Of a stretch of 33,373 bases of DNA, positions 16,196-26,100 are shown in pieces. The stretch comes from Methylacidimicrobium fagopyrum (lineage in GTDB: Bacteria > Verrucomicrobiota > Verrucomicrobiia > Limisphaerales > UBA11358). The notes beneath the pieces were generated by a model, which worked only from the letters and a program-made list of their open reading frames with translations, was not told the origin of the DNA and made no database searches. The position numbers and the translations under genes were made by a program. The stretch's first letter is position 1, and the number at the start of each line of letters is the position of its first letter. The stretch covers positions 66,934 through 100,306 of the forward strand of contig JAMFSJ010000018.1 in NCBI GenBank assembly GCA_026225255.1. The letters are read 5' to 3'.

Positions 16196-18445
16196 TTAGG
16201 GTTGAACGGAATCAAAAGACGGTGGCGCCTGCTTCGGGTCGTTTCCCCACGACGATGGTTTAGCACCGAGATCGAAATCCAAAGTCGCTCCCTGCGCCAA
16301 CGCCGACCAAGCGATCCACGGACTCGTGTAGTCACGTCCATTCAATTTCAAACTTTGAACATAAGGATTTTCGCGGGCGGCGGATTGGCCGATGATTTGA
16401 ATCGTGCGACCGTTTTCCAATTGAATCGTCGCTTTGGGAAACAGCGGACTCCCCACGGCCAGGCCGGCGACGCCGGGAATTTCGGGATACAATCCGAGAG
16501 CAGAAAAGACATACCATGACGACAACGAGCCGGCGTCGTCATTGCCGGGAAAACCGTTGGGCTGGCTGGTGAACAATTCACTTTGCGTCCGCCGGACAAC
16601 CTCCTGCGTGCGCCACGGTGCGCCGGCAAAATCATAAATCCACGGCGTTTCTTCGCAGGGTTCGTTGCCCATGTAAGCCGTGTCGCCGCTGGAAATGCTG
16701 GCGTTTAGCTGCGTGAAGAAACGATCCAAGCGGGCGACGACCTGATCATTGCCGCCCATTTTTTCAATCAATCCGCGCAGGTTGAAATTCACCATCCAGA
16801 CATATTGTGCGGCGGTGCCTTCAACAAAACCCTTGCTCGAACCGGGCGAAAAATTATTGCCCCAACTCCCATCTGGTTTGCGTGGCTGGATAAAACCGGA
16901 AGTGGAATTGAAAATATTTTTCCAGTTTTGAGCATGATTCAGATAGGTGACGTATTTTTCGTGATCGCCCAGCGCCTTGGCAAATTGCGCGAGCGCAAAA
17001 TCATTGTTGCAATATTCCAGCGTGACCGCGGATTCATTCGGCACATAACCGAGCGCGAGATAATCCTTCAAACCTTCGCGGGCGCGGGCGTGGTCGGAGG
17101 TGGCGCCCGGATCGGACGCGCCTTTGCTCATCGCTGCCAACGCTGCGTGCTCGTCAAAATGCGTTGCGCCAAAAGCGTAGAACGAGGAAATGATCGCGTC
17201 ATCGCCGTCGCCGACCATGCCGCCGGAGTTGCGATTGACCTGCTGCCACCGCGGGAAGGCACCGCCTTGGGCGCGCACGCCGGCGTCTTGTTGCGCGTAA
17301 TTCACGAGCGATTGCGCGATGTCGCTGCTTTCGGACGGCGATAAAATGGCGGCGAGCGGCGCATAAGAACGCCATTGATCCCACGCGGGAATATTCTGGT
17401 ATTGATGATGGCCGGCCGCGACGCGATGAATCTTTGCGTCCATGCCTGGATAGTCGCCGTTGCTATCTTCGAGCACATTCGGGTGCATGAAACAATGGTA
17501 AAGTGCGGTGTAAAAAATCTGCCGTTGCGCGTCGGTGCCGCCTTCGATCTGGATGCGATTCAAATCGGCATTCCACGCGGCGTCGGCCTTTTGCCGGACG
17601 ACAGCAAAATCCCACGCTGGATTTTCTGCCAGCAAATTGGCGCGGGCATTTTCAATGCTCACATACGAAATGCCGACGCGCACTTGCACGGAAGCATTGG
17701 CCGCGTTATCGAAGGTCAAAATCGCGCCGCAGGATTTATTCTCCACGCTCGTCTCATCGTGGATGGCGTCACCACTCCAGGTTTTTGCGCTTTGAAAGGG
17801 ACGGTCAAATTGCGCGACAAAATAAGTGGCCGCGCGTTCCGTCCCACCGATTTTGACATTATGAAAGCCCGCGACTTCACGGTCGCCGATGGCGATGGAA
17901 CTGTCGGCGCGGATGAGCAACGTCGCTGCGGCTTGCGCGGGAAACGTGAAGTGCGCGAAGCCCGAGCGCGGTGTGGCCGTCAATTCCGTTTCGATGCCGT
18001 TGTTGAATTTGACGCGGTAATAACCGGCGGCGGCGTTTTCATTCGTGTGCGAAAACGCAGCGGCAAAGCGCGTCCAATTTGTTCCCGGCGAACCGGTGAC
18101 CGATTCTAACACGGGCATGAATGGAATGTCTTTCAGGCACGGCACGCCACGGCCGCTGAAGTGGGTCAAACTGAATTCTTCGATTGCGTTGTCGGGATAC
18201 CAATAACCGCCGGCGATCTCGCGTTGGTGCGTGGTGTCAGGGCTCCACGCCACCATCCCGCGCGGACAAACGGCGCCGGGAAAAACATTTCCGGTGTCGA
18301 AAGAATAACCGACTTTGCTGAACGGATTCGGGTCCGTGCCGATGAAAGGATTGACGAGCGGCGTCAAAGAAAGTTGCGTGGCCGCCGATAACTGAACGGT
18401 GCCGACGGCGGCAAAAGCAAAGATAACTGCGTAAAATCGTTTCAT
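16196..18445 (-). CDS. GH92 alpha-mannosidase, exported
   Basis: 749 residues from the ATG at 18445 with a signal peptide (MKRFYAVIFAFAAVGTVQLSAA); a TTG at 18523 would put 26 odd residues ahead of it. The N-terminal beta-sandwich opens VNPFIGTDPNPF, and the (alpha/alpha)6 catalytic domain shows the GH92 hallmarks: EGTAAQYVW (E542, the expected catalytic acid), YMGNEPCEETPWIYDFAGAP and GNDDAGSLSSWYVFSALGLY (D636/D637, the expected base). GH92 enzymes are calcium-dependent exo-alpha-mannosidases acting with inversion on 1,2-, 1,3-, 1,4- or 1,6-linked mannose; the linkage is not predictable here. It heads the operon GH92-cupin-MFS-regulator and is divergent from the sensor kinase. Confidence 0.93.
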   Translation of the reverse strand: MKRFYAVIFAFAAVGTVQLSAATQLSLTPLVNPFIGTDPNPFSKVGYSFDTGNVFPGAVCPRGMVAWSPDTTHQREIAGGYWYPDNAIEEFSLTHFSGRGVPCLKDIPFMPVLESVTGSPGTNWTRFAAAFSHTNENAAAGYYRVKFNNGIETELTATPRSGFAHFTFPAQAAATLLIRADSSIAIGDREVAGFHNVKIGGTERAATYFVAQFDRPFQSAKTWSGDAIHDETSVENKSCGAILTFDNAANASVQVRVGISYVSIENARANLLAENPAWDFAVVRQKADAAWNADLNRIQIEGGTDAQRQIFYTALYHCFMHPNVLEDSNGDYPGMDAKIHRVAAGHHQYQNIPAWDQWRSYAPLAAILSPSESSDIAQSLVNYAQQDAGVRAQGGAFPRWQQVNRNSGGMVGDGDDAIISSFYAFGATHFDEHAALAAMSKGASDPGATSDHARAREGLKDYLALGYVPNESAVTLEYCNNDFALAQFAKALGDHEKYVTYLNHAQNWKNIFNSTSGFIQPRKPDGSWGNNFSPGSSKGFVEGTAAQYVWMVNFNLRGLIEKMGGNDQVVARLDRFFTQLNASISSGDTAYMGNEPCEETPWIYDFAGAPWRTQEVVRRTQSELFTSQPNGFPGNDDAGSLSSWYVFSALGLYPEIPGVAGLAVGSPLFPKATIQLENGRTIQIIGQSAARENPYVQSLKLNGRDYTSPWIAWSALAQGATLDFDLGAKPSSWGNDPKQAPPSFDSVQP

Positions 18446-18526
18446 TTTTGATTGGGTGTTGGCGGTGTTTCGCCATAGAAGCAAAGGAATGAACGGAGCG
18501 TCAATCGGCAATTGATATGACAATAC

Positions 18527-18584
18527 TTTATGCGACTAGCCGGTTTTGCATCGTGTTCTAGACTTCTGCGGACAATACGACATC
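18527..18584. promoter_or_regulatory. Candidate cis elements in the GH92/kinase divergent promoter
   Basis: The 170-base gap between the GH92 and kinase start codons contains TTTATGCGACTAG (18527-18539) and a second block TCTAGACTTCTGCGGACAAT continuing to 18584. Both have counterparts downstream of the kinase: an exact 13-mer at 22970-22982 and a similar block at 22895-22920. They could be binding sites for the NarL-type regulator. No confident -35/-10 pair was found for either gene. Confidence 0.45.
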
Positions 18585-18615
18585 ATCACGGTTCACCACT
18601 TTTTTGATCGGATCT

Positions 18616-21600
18616 ATGCTTGTTCATTTGAAACGGCCGGCCGATTTTTTCCCCGCCGCGTGGCTGCTCGCCGCGATTGTGTGGCTGTCCGCCGCGACGG
18701 CGAATGCAACGGTCTTGTGGAGCGATGTCGGCGCGACGCTGGTTCATGACACCGGGCCGGGCAAAGATATTTTGGGCGGCACCATTCATCGTGATCGGGC
18801 TTCGGCGGACACGTTGTATTTCAAGTTTCACGTGAATCCGCTTTCCGATTTTCACACCGAGCAATATCTCGCCGCGTTTCAATTATTCGAAGGCCAGACG
18901 GAACGGCTTGGTATCGGCAATGCTTGGGACGCGTGGTCTTACAGCGTATTGCATGCGGCTCAGGCGGAGAACATCAACCGGATTCCCGGCGAATTTGTTT
19001 TGCGCTCCGCCCAGGGATCGTCGCGCTCGCAAGACGGTCATCTGTGGGTGGAATATCCGGTGCGGGACATCGAACGCACGATCGTCTTCAAAGTGCAATA
19101 TGTTCCCGGATCCAATGCGATGATCACGGTCTGGCTTAATCCTGACCTCGGTCCGGCGGCGACGGAATCAAAACAAATCACCAACTTGACGACGCATTTC
19201 CTGGCGAAGGCGGCGTTCAATGAAATTCATTTGCGCCATGTGGGCGGCGGCGATGGTTGGATTTTTAGCGACATGGCCATCGCCACTTCCTTCAACGATT
19301 TTGTGGCGTCCTTTCCCGAACAGGCGGCGTCCATTGCCGAACGCGAAAAGGGCGGCCCGCCCTTTGAATTTCAAAGCTGGCACCGGGAACAAGGTTTGCC
19401 GCGCGAATCCGTTTATGCGCTGGCGCAAAGTCGTCAGGGTTATCTGTGGTTGGGCACCGATGGCGGCATCGCGCGTTTTGACGGGGTGCATTTTGTGTCG
19501 TTCGGCTTGCGGGAAGGTTTGCCAGCGGGCACGGTGCGATCATTGCTGGAAGATCGTGGCGGAACGTTGTGGATCGGCATCGCCGACAATGGCTTGGCGC
19601 GGCTGCAGGACGGAAAAATTACCACGCTCACCCAACAGGAGGGCTTGCCGGCCAATGCCATCACGGCGTTGGCGGAAGATGGCTCAGGCCGGTTATGGAT
19701 TGGCACCACTGGCGGCCTGGCGTTTTTTCAGGACGGACGAATCCATCCAATCAACCCTGAATTCAAGGATAAATCCATCACCGCCTTGTTTGAAGACCGG
19801 TCGGGAATTTTATGGATCGGCGTAAAAGGGGTCGGCATTTATCAACACAGCGGCGATACGTTCACTCGGTTTGGCGGCGATGCGGAACAGGGGCTGTTGA
19901 AAGAATCGCATTGTCTGTTGGTGGATCGGAAAGGCCGGCTTTGGGTCGGCGCAGGCGACGATAGTATTTTGTGCCGCGATGGTCAGGCTTGGATTCAGCA
20001 CCGGATTTTGCGGCACTCCGCGCATCCGTATGTCGAGACGATGGCGGAAGGCGCGGACGACACGATCTGGGCCGGTTCGCTGGGCGAAGGCTTGATGAAT
20101 TTTCGAAAAAGCCGTTCGCAGATCGTGAATGCCAGCAGCGGCCTGTCCGATAATTTCGTCAAATCGCTGTTGTGCGATGCGCAAGGCAATTTGTGGATCG
20201 GCACGCAATATGGCTTGAATAAATTGAAGCGCGGCCAACTGTTTAGTTTGGCGGCCAAGGAAGGATTGGGCTACGGCGCCGTCGGCGGCTTGGCGGAAGT
20301 GGCGCCCGGAAAAATTCTGATCGGCAAAGCGGATGACGGACTCCGCCTGTGGAATGAAACCAATGTAAATTTTATTCCCGATAGTCTGCTGGCGGGTCAT
20401 CCGCAAATTCGTGCCCTATTGGCCGCCCGGGACGGCAGTTTTTGGAGCGCGGGCAGTCAAGGGGTTTGGCATTTCGCGGACGCACGTCAGCTCGTGGACA
20501 TGGGCGTCAACCTGCCGCCACTGAATTTGGTGCCGGTATTTCCAAGTCTGAGTGACGCCTATAATTTGACCGCGTTTTGTGCCGATGGCGCCACCTTTCC
20601 CCAGGCCTCGGGCATCGATCGTTTCGGCCATTTCTATTCCGCAAAACAGTTGGGACCAACGGTCACTTGGAGCGGTTCAACTTTTACTTTGGGTCCAGTC
20701 AGCGGGCCGAACGCCATTTCCAGCGCGCCATTTTCTTTACCCTCCGGCCGTTATGGTTCCTTGAAAATGTTGGCCGCGGCCGTCAACGGCGATCGTGAAT
20801 CGCACCTGTTCACCGTGAATTACACCGACGGCACGAGCACCAATTTCACCCAAAGTTTAAGCGATTGGAAAACGCCCAAAAATTATCCCGGTGAAGCCAT
20901 TGCCGTTACCATGCCGTATCGCAACGCATTTGATGGCACGCTCCAGAATCATAATTACTACCTCTATGGTTATGAGTTCGCCCTGGATAGCAACAAAACC
21001 GTCAGCAGCATGGCCTTGCCGTCCAACGGCGACGTCATCGTTCTAGCGGTCGCGATGTCACCGGGAGTTCAAACGCAGCCAGCCGATTCTGGAGCCGCGG
21101 GCAGTCCCTTGATCCAACTGCCGGGTCAAGTCGTCAACGCCCTGTGTGAAGATTCCAAAAATAATATCTGGGCCGGAACTCAAGCCGGCGAACTGTGGCA
21201 ATGGCGCGCCGGACAATGGACGAGGCCGACCCATTTTGCGCAGGCGATCACCAGCTTGTTATCCGGCAAGGACGGCACTTTATGGGTCGGCACCGAAGGC
21301 GGCGGACTCTTCCGACTAAAGGATCGAGACCGCACGCATTATGGCTCGGCGAACGGGTTGTTGAGCGAAGCCATCCGTGCCCTCTATTTTGACGAACACG
21401 ATACGTTGTGGATTGGCACCGTTGGCGGCGGCTTAAGTCGTCTGCGCGATGGAAATATCGCCAGCTTCACTGTGCGTGAAGGCTTGCCGGATAACACCGT
21501 TTCGCAAATTCTCGAAGACGATATCGGACGTCTGTGGCTGGGCACCGGTCAGGGCATCGTCGCCGTGATGCGAGATGATTTGGAAAGGTGCGCCGCCGGT

Positions 21601-22884
21601 AAAACAGCTTCCGTCTATCCGCAACTTTATGGCGAAGTTGACGGCATGCCGTCGGAAGAATGCACGGGCGGATTTTTTCCCGCCGGACTGAAAACCCGTT
21701 CCGGCTTGCTGTGTTTTTCGACGCAGCGCGGTCTGGTCGTGATTGACCCGCACCCGCCGCGCAATCCCGCCGCACCCGCCGCGGCAGCGGTCGTTGAACA
21801 ACTGGTCTTGGATGGCGGAGCGCAACATTGGGAATCATCGTCCGGCAATCTAAAAAGTCCGCTGCTGTTTGCGCCGGGCAACCATCAAGTCGAAATCCAT
21901 TACACCGGCCTGAATTTTGCGGAGCCGGGCCGCGTTCGCTTTCGCCATCAATTGACCGGCTTGGATCATGGCTGGATCGAAGCCGGCAAAGAACGCGTCG
22001 CCAACTACAACTATGTGCCCCCGGGCAAATATCAATTTCACCTGCAAGCCTGCGGCGTGGACGGGGTCTGGCAGGAGTTGGCTGATTCGTTGACTTTTGT
22101 GGTGCCGCGCCCGGTTTGGAAAAGCGGGTGGTTCGTCAGCGCCAGCGGGTTCGCGTTGTTAGTGGCGCTCGTTACTTTGGTTCGCCGTCTGGAAAAACGG
22201 CGGCTTCGGCGGCGGTTGGAACAATTGGAGCACGAACGCGCGATGGAACGCGAACGCACCCGCATCGCCCGCGATCTGCATGATGACATCGGCGGCAAGC
22301 TTTGCCGTATTTCTTACTTGAGCAAGGATGCCGTTCGCGAAAATGGCGATCCGGAAAAAATGCGCGACCAGATCGCCGCCATTTCAGAAGCGTCCCGTAA
22401 AGTGCTGCAATCATTGGACGAAATCGTTTGGGCGGTCAATCCGCAGAACGACACGCTGGAAAATCTGGCGGATTATATTGACCAAATGGGGCCGGAATAT
22501 TTTGAGACGACCGGCATAGAATGCGAAGTGGACATTCCCGTTCCGCTGCCCGCGTATCCGGTTTCTTCCCAAGTGCGACATCAGCTATTTTCCGCCGTGC
22601 ATGAAGCCTGGGCGAACACGTTGAAACACTCCCAAGCCACGCGCACCACCGTGAACTTGACCTGCCGCGCAGAAATCTTTGAGATCATCGTCGCTGATAA
22701 TGGGATTGGTTTTGATCCAGTAAAGGCGGACGTTTTGCCGGATAAAAAGGAATTTGGCAACGGCTTGCGCAACATGCGCCAGCGCCTGAAAGACATCGGC
22801 GGCCAATGCATTATCCAATCGGAACCGGGCCATGGAACGACGTTGCGCTTCGTTATTTCTCTGAACGGTAAATATCCGAAATAA
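18616..22884 (+). CDS. Membrane sensor histidine kinase: jelly-roll, split beta-propeller with inserted CBM-like domain, Y_Y_Y, HisKA_3
   Basis: 1422 residues from the ATG at 18616 (a TTG lies 4 codons earlier). A signal/anchor helix (about 10-30) precedes a LamG/PEP-CTERM-like beta-sandwich (about 35-240). Twelve Reg_prop propeller repeats of the W(I/L/V)GT type follow: eight at about 254-640 and four at about 835-985. Between them (about 645-815) is an extra domain with FTVNYTDGTSTNFTQSLSDW and YYLYGYEFALDSNKTVSSM, a sandwich otherwise seen beside secreted glycosidases. Then come a Y_Y_Y domain (about 1090-1155), one TM helix (about 1171-1189), HisKA_3 (RIARDLHDDIGGKL, phospho-His H1222) and HATPase (N-box NTLKHS, DNGIGFD, GNGLRNMRQRL). 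No receiver or DNA-binding domain is present, so it needs a separate regulator, probably that at 13752. Sensing of a periplasmic glycan is inferred from Bacteroides homologues of this architecture. Confidence 0.93.
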   Translation: MLVHLKRPADFFPAAWLLAAIVWLSAATANATVLWSDVGATLVHDTGPGKDILGGTIHRDRASADTLYFKFHVNPLSDFHTEQYLAAFQLFEGQTERLGIGNAWDAWSYSVLHAAQAENINRIPGEFVLRSAQGSSRSQDGHLWVEYPVRDIERTIVFKVQYVPGSNAMITVWLNPDLGPAATESKQITNLTTHFLAKAAFNEIHLRHVGGGDGWIFSDMAIATSFNDFVASFPEQAASIAEREKGGPPFEFQSWHREQGLPRESVYALAQSRQGYLWLGTDGGIARFDGVHFVSFGLREGLPAGTVRSLLEDRGGTLWIGIADNGLARLQDGKITTLTQQEGLPANAITALAEDGSGRLWIGTTGGLAFFQDGRIHPINPEFKDKSITALFEDRSGILWIGVKGVGIYQHSGDTFTRFGGDAEQGLLKESHCLLVDRKGRLWVGAGDDSILCRDGQAWIQHRILRHSAHPYVETMAEGADDTIWAGSLGEGLMNFRKSRSQIVNASSGLSDNFVKSLLCDAQGNLWIGTQYGLNKLKRGQLFSLAAKEGLGYGAVGGLAEVAPGKILIGKADDGLRLWNETNVNFIPDSLLAGHPQIRALLAARDGSFWSAGSQGVWHFADARQLVDMGVNLPPLNLVPVFPSLSDAYNLTAFCADGATFPQASGIDRFGHFYSAKQLGPTVTWSGSTFTLGPVSGPNAISSAPFSLPSGRYGSLKMLAAAVNGDRESHLFTVNYTDGTSTNFTQSLSDWKTPKNYPGEAIAVTMPYRNAFDGTLQNHNYYLYGYEFALDSNKTVSSMALPSNGDVIVLAVAMSPGVQTQPADSGAAGSPLIQLPGQVVNALCEDSKNNIWAGTQAGELWQWRAGQWTRPTHFAQAITSLLSGKDGTLWVGTEGGGLFRLKDRDRTHYGSANGLLSEAIRALYFDEHDTLWIGTVGGGLSRLRDGNIASFTVREGLPDNTVSQILEDDIGRLWLGTGQGIVAVMRDDLERCAAGKTASVYPQLYGEVDGMPSEECTGGFFPAGLKTRSGLLCFSTQRGLVVIDPHPPRNPAAPAAAAVVEQLVLDGGAQHWESSSGNLKSPLLFAPGNHQVEIHYTGLNFAEPGRVRFRHQLTGLDHGWIEAGKERVANYNYVPPGKYQFHLQACGVDGVWQELADSLTFVVPRPVWKSGWFVSASGFALLVALVTLVRRLEKRRLRRRLEQLEHERAMERERTRIARDLHDDIGGKLCRISYLSKDAVRENGDPEKMRDQIAAISEASRKVLQSLDEIVWAVNPQNDTLENLADYIDQMGPEYFETTGIECEVDIPVPLPAYPVSSQVRHQLFSAVHEAWANTLKHSQATRTTVNLTCRAEIFEIIVADNGIGFDPVKADVLPDKKEFGNGLRNMRQRLKDIGGQCIIQSEPGHGTTLRFVISLNGKYPK

Positions 22885-22894
22885 ACACGGCTGC

Positions 22895-22982
22895 TCTAGA
22901 ACTTGCAGACAACGGTCATCTTAAGACATAAAATCGGCATCCTTACACACCTCCGTCGCGTATCAGCCTTTTATGCGACTAG
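22895..22982. promoter_or_regulatory. Candidate cis elements upstream of the giant secreted protein
   Basis: TCTAGAACTTGCAGACAACG (22895-22914, block extends to 22920) resembles 18557-18584, and TTTATGCGACTAG (22970-22982) repeats 18527-18539 exactly. Here the 13-mer half-site TATGCGAC (22972-22979) faces GTCGCGTA (22955-22962), forming an inverted pair with 17-base centre spacing, as expected for a dimeric regulator. Confidence 0.45.
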
Positions 22983-23033
22983 GCACAAACCAGCTTAGTG
23001 ATAGGATGGCTTCAATAATCCACCGATCACCTA

Positions 23034-23080
23034 AGAAAGCACGCCAGCACCATGCTTTCTGATAATGCCGTATAACGGCA
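23034..23080. other. Two adjacent small hairpins in the leader of the giant secreted protein
   Basis: AGAAAGCA (23034-23041) pairs perfectly with TGCTTTCT (23053-23060), and TGCCGT (23066-23071) pairs with ACGGCA (23075-23080). They lie 75-120 bases before the ATG at 23155 and have no T-run, so they may be operators or mRNA leader structure rather than terminators. Confidence 0.45.
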
Positions 23081-23154
23081 GTGGGCGTTGGAATTTATTC
23101 AATCACTTGGAACTGATGTTAACAACTGAACCTGAACTCCGGTCATCGCATTCT

Positions 23155-26100
23155 ATGAAAAACCCACAAACCCGCCCGCTTCAACCTCGGCTTGGAACTC
23201 TCAAGCAGTGGTCGCAAAAAATTTCCGCCATGCTCGTCTTCGGCGGCCTGTTGCTGATCGGTTCGCAAAGTGCGCGTGCGGCCTATCTCACGACCGCGAA
23301 TCTGGATACCGCCACGCCGACCTCTTGGGCGGGCAATGCGGATTGGCAAACCAACACGGCTACCGGACGACCGGGCACGGCGGCCACGGTGACTGGTCCG
23401 AAAATTGCCCTGACGCCCGCCAATGGCAATGGCAATACCTGCGAGATCATTTCCAATGGCTTTCCGATCAATACCAGCGTCGCCACGGACGTCGCCTTGG
23501 TTCGGACGCCCACGGCTGCCTCCACTTTCCCGGGGCTTTCGCTGACATTGGATACGAACACCGTTTTATTTTACAAGGCGGGGAATAATCAGATTGATAC
23601 TTACACCAATTTGATTCTCAAGGGTGGCGTGGTCTGCCAGGCCAATGGCGGGGCGGTCACCGCCATCATCGCCGGTGCGGTCACGGTGGCGAGCCAAAGT
23701 TATTTTTCCGCCGGCACCGGTAATAATCGTGTCGTCGGCGTGCCAACGGTCGCCGAAGTGTTCAACATTTCCGCGGCGCTCTCCGGCTCGGGCAATTTGT
23801 TCTTCATGGATTTCATCACCAACACGCCCAACATCATTTCGGGCGGCGCAAAAAATCTCAGTTATTCCGGCACATTCATCATCCAATACGGTTCGCTGTT
23901 GGGCACGAACGCCGGCTCGCTCGGGACGAACAGCAGCATTCTCGTTGACCCAGCCAGCACGCTTTACAAAGCCGACATGCCGCTGGCGACCACGGATATC
24001 GCCCCCGCCGGCAAAGCCGTTTTCCTGATCGCATATGCTTACAATACCGGCGGCACGCTCACGATCACCAATGGTGGCTTGATGAATTTGAATCAACATT
24101 GCGCCTTTCGCGCCGTGACCATCAACGGTGTGGCGTTGAGCCCGGGCGACCATCCGTATTCCGAATTGTCCGCCAATTATCCGAATAACTTCTTTCCGGG
24201 CGGGTCTGACGTTACGGGTTCGCTGACGGTTCAACCTTATAATGCGGCCTGGGTTTACGGCCCGCCGGTGATCATCAAGCAGCCGGAATCTTTGTCGCTC
24301 TACACCGGTGGCATGGTGCATTTTTCGGTGCAGGCAAACGCGGCTTCATCGTATCAATGGACGAGCAATGGCGTGCCGCTGGACGGCGCGACGAATGTCA
24401 CGCTGACTTACGGGAGCGGTAGCGCCGATATCGTCGCCGGTGTGAATTACAATGTCGTCATCGCCAACCTCGTCGGCGCCGTGACCAGCTCGGTCGTGAA
24501 CGTCAGCTTGCGCTCGCCGACCGAACCCTACGAAACCGCCGTGACCAGTCAGGTTCCCGCCGCGTTTTATCAATTGAACGAAACCGCTAATCCGGCCACC
24601 ACCGTCGGCGGCGCAACGGTTTTTGACAACGCGAATTCCTTGAACGGCATTTACGGCACGGGGGCGCAAAATGGTTACAACGGCATCACCGGCCCGACGT
24701 CCGGGACTGGATTCCCCGGCTTTGATAGCGCTAACACGGCGTTTTTGCCGATCTATAATAGTCTCGGCTCGGTCGTGACATTGCCTTCCTTGAATCTCAA
24801 TACCAACACGGTGACCATCGTGACTTGGATCAATCCTAACGCGACGCAGCTAGCTTCGTCCGGAATCGTCATGTGTCGTGGCGCCACGACCATTGCCGGG
24901 CTGAACTACGGCACGGTTTTTAATTCTGATTATCCGCTTAGTTATACTTGGAACAATGATCCCAACACCTATAACTGGAACTCGGGATTGTATGCTCCCA
25001 TCGGTCAATGGTCGTTGGTAGCCCTGACGGTGACGCCGACGAGCGCCACCATTTATGTGATGAATAGCAGTGGCATAGTCTCATCGCGCCATACTTATCC
25101 GCATCCAAGCCAGTCTTTCAGCGATCCGACCGTGATCGGCGGTGATTCCTTGGCCGCCGCCCGGGGATTTTCCGGAACGATTGATGATGTAGCCTTTTTC
25201 AATAAAGCATTGAGCCGGGATGAACTGGCCACGATGTTTTATGCGGCGAGCGGCGTAACGAATTATGCGCCCCTCATCGTGGTGCAACCGGTTAGCCAGA
25301 CGGTTTACGCCGGACAGAGCGCATCGTTTAACGTGGCGGGCGGCGGCAGTGCGCCGTTGACTTATCAATGGCAGACAGATGGCGGTTCGGGCACCTATAC
25401 GAATATCCTCAATGGTGGACAATTCTCGGGTGCCAACGGATCTACCCTGACCATCAATAATACCACGACCGGTAATGCCGGTAATTATCAGCTCGTCCTC
25501 TCCAATACGTGGGGCACGGTTATAAGCAGCCCTGCCAGTTTGACGGTGAATCCTCCCACCGGTTCCGCTTTGAATATCACGTTGGCCGTGCAGGAAGCGA
25601 ACGGCGCGAATTGGGATACGGCGGGCAACTGGATTGATGGTCAAGGCAGTCTGGGGGCCTCGACTTCCGCCGCCGCCTTCCCGGGCAGCACTTATGAATT
25701 GTTAGCCGGTTCACGGTTACGCTCGCCGACGACCAATACCGTCGCCACTTTTCCGGGCATCAAATTGACCATGGATGGCACTGGTGTTTGGAGCAACAAT
25801 CCGGTCGCCGGCGCGCCGGTTTCCGAACTCCGCTTGAAGGCACAGACCCTGCCAACCTATGTGAATTGGACGATCAATTTCCCGAAGCTAGTCATGAACG
25901 GCGGCCAGATTGATAACGCTCCGGACGGAACTTTTGTGGGCTATGTCACGATCGGTGGCGAAGTAGATATCAATTCCAACGCGCCGATTTATAACGACGG
26001 TGCGGGCGGCGATAATGCCGGAGTCTATCTCTCCGCGTGGTTGACCGGCAGTGGCTCATTGGAATTCCACGGCGATTTGGCCGGCACGATTCCGTTCCTC

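Noticed and set aside
15707..16519. Long plus-strand frame (270 codons) opposite the cupin and GH92 genes
   Set aside because: It is antisense to well-supported genes, has arginine/phenylalanine-rich shadow composition and no recognisable domain. The same holds for 7174-8154, 17375-18109, 23566-24321, 29571-30299, 31873-32625 and 32507-33268.
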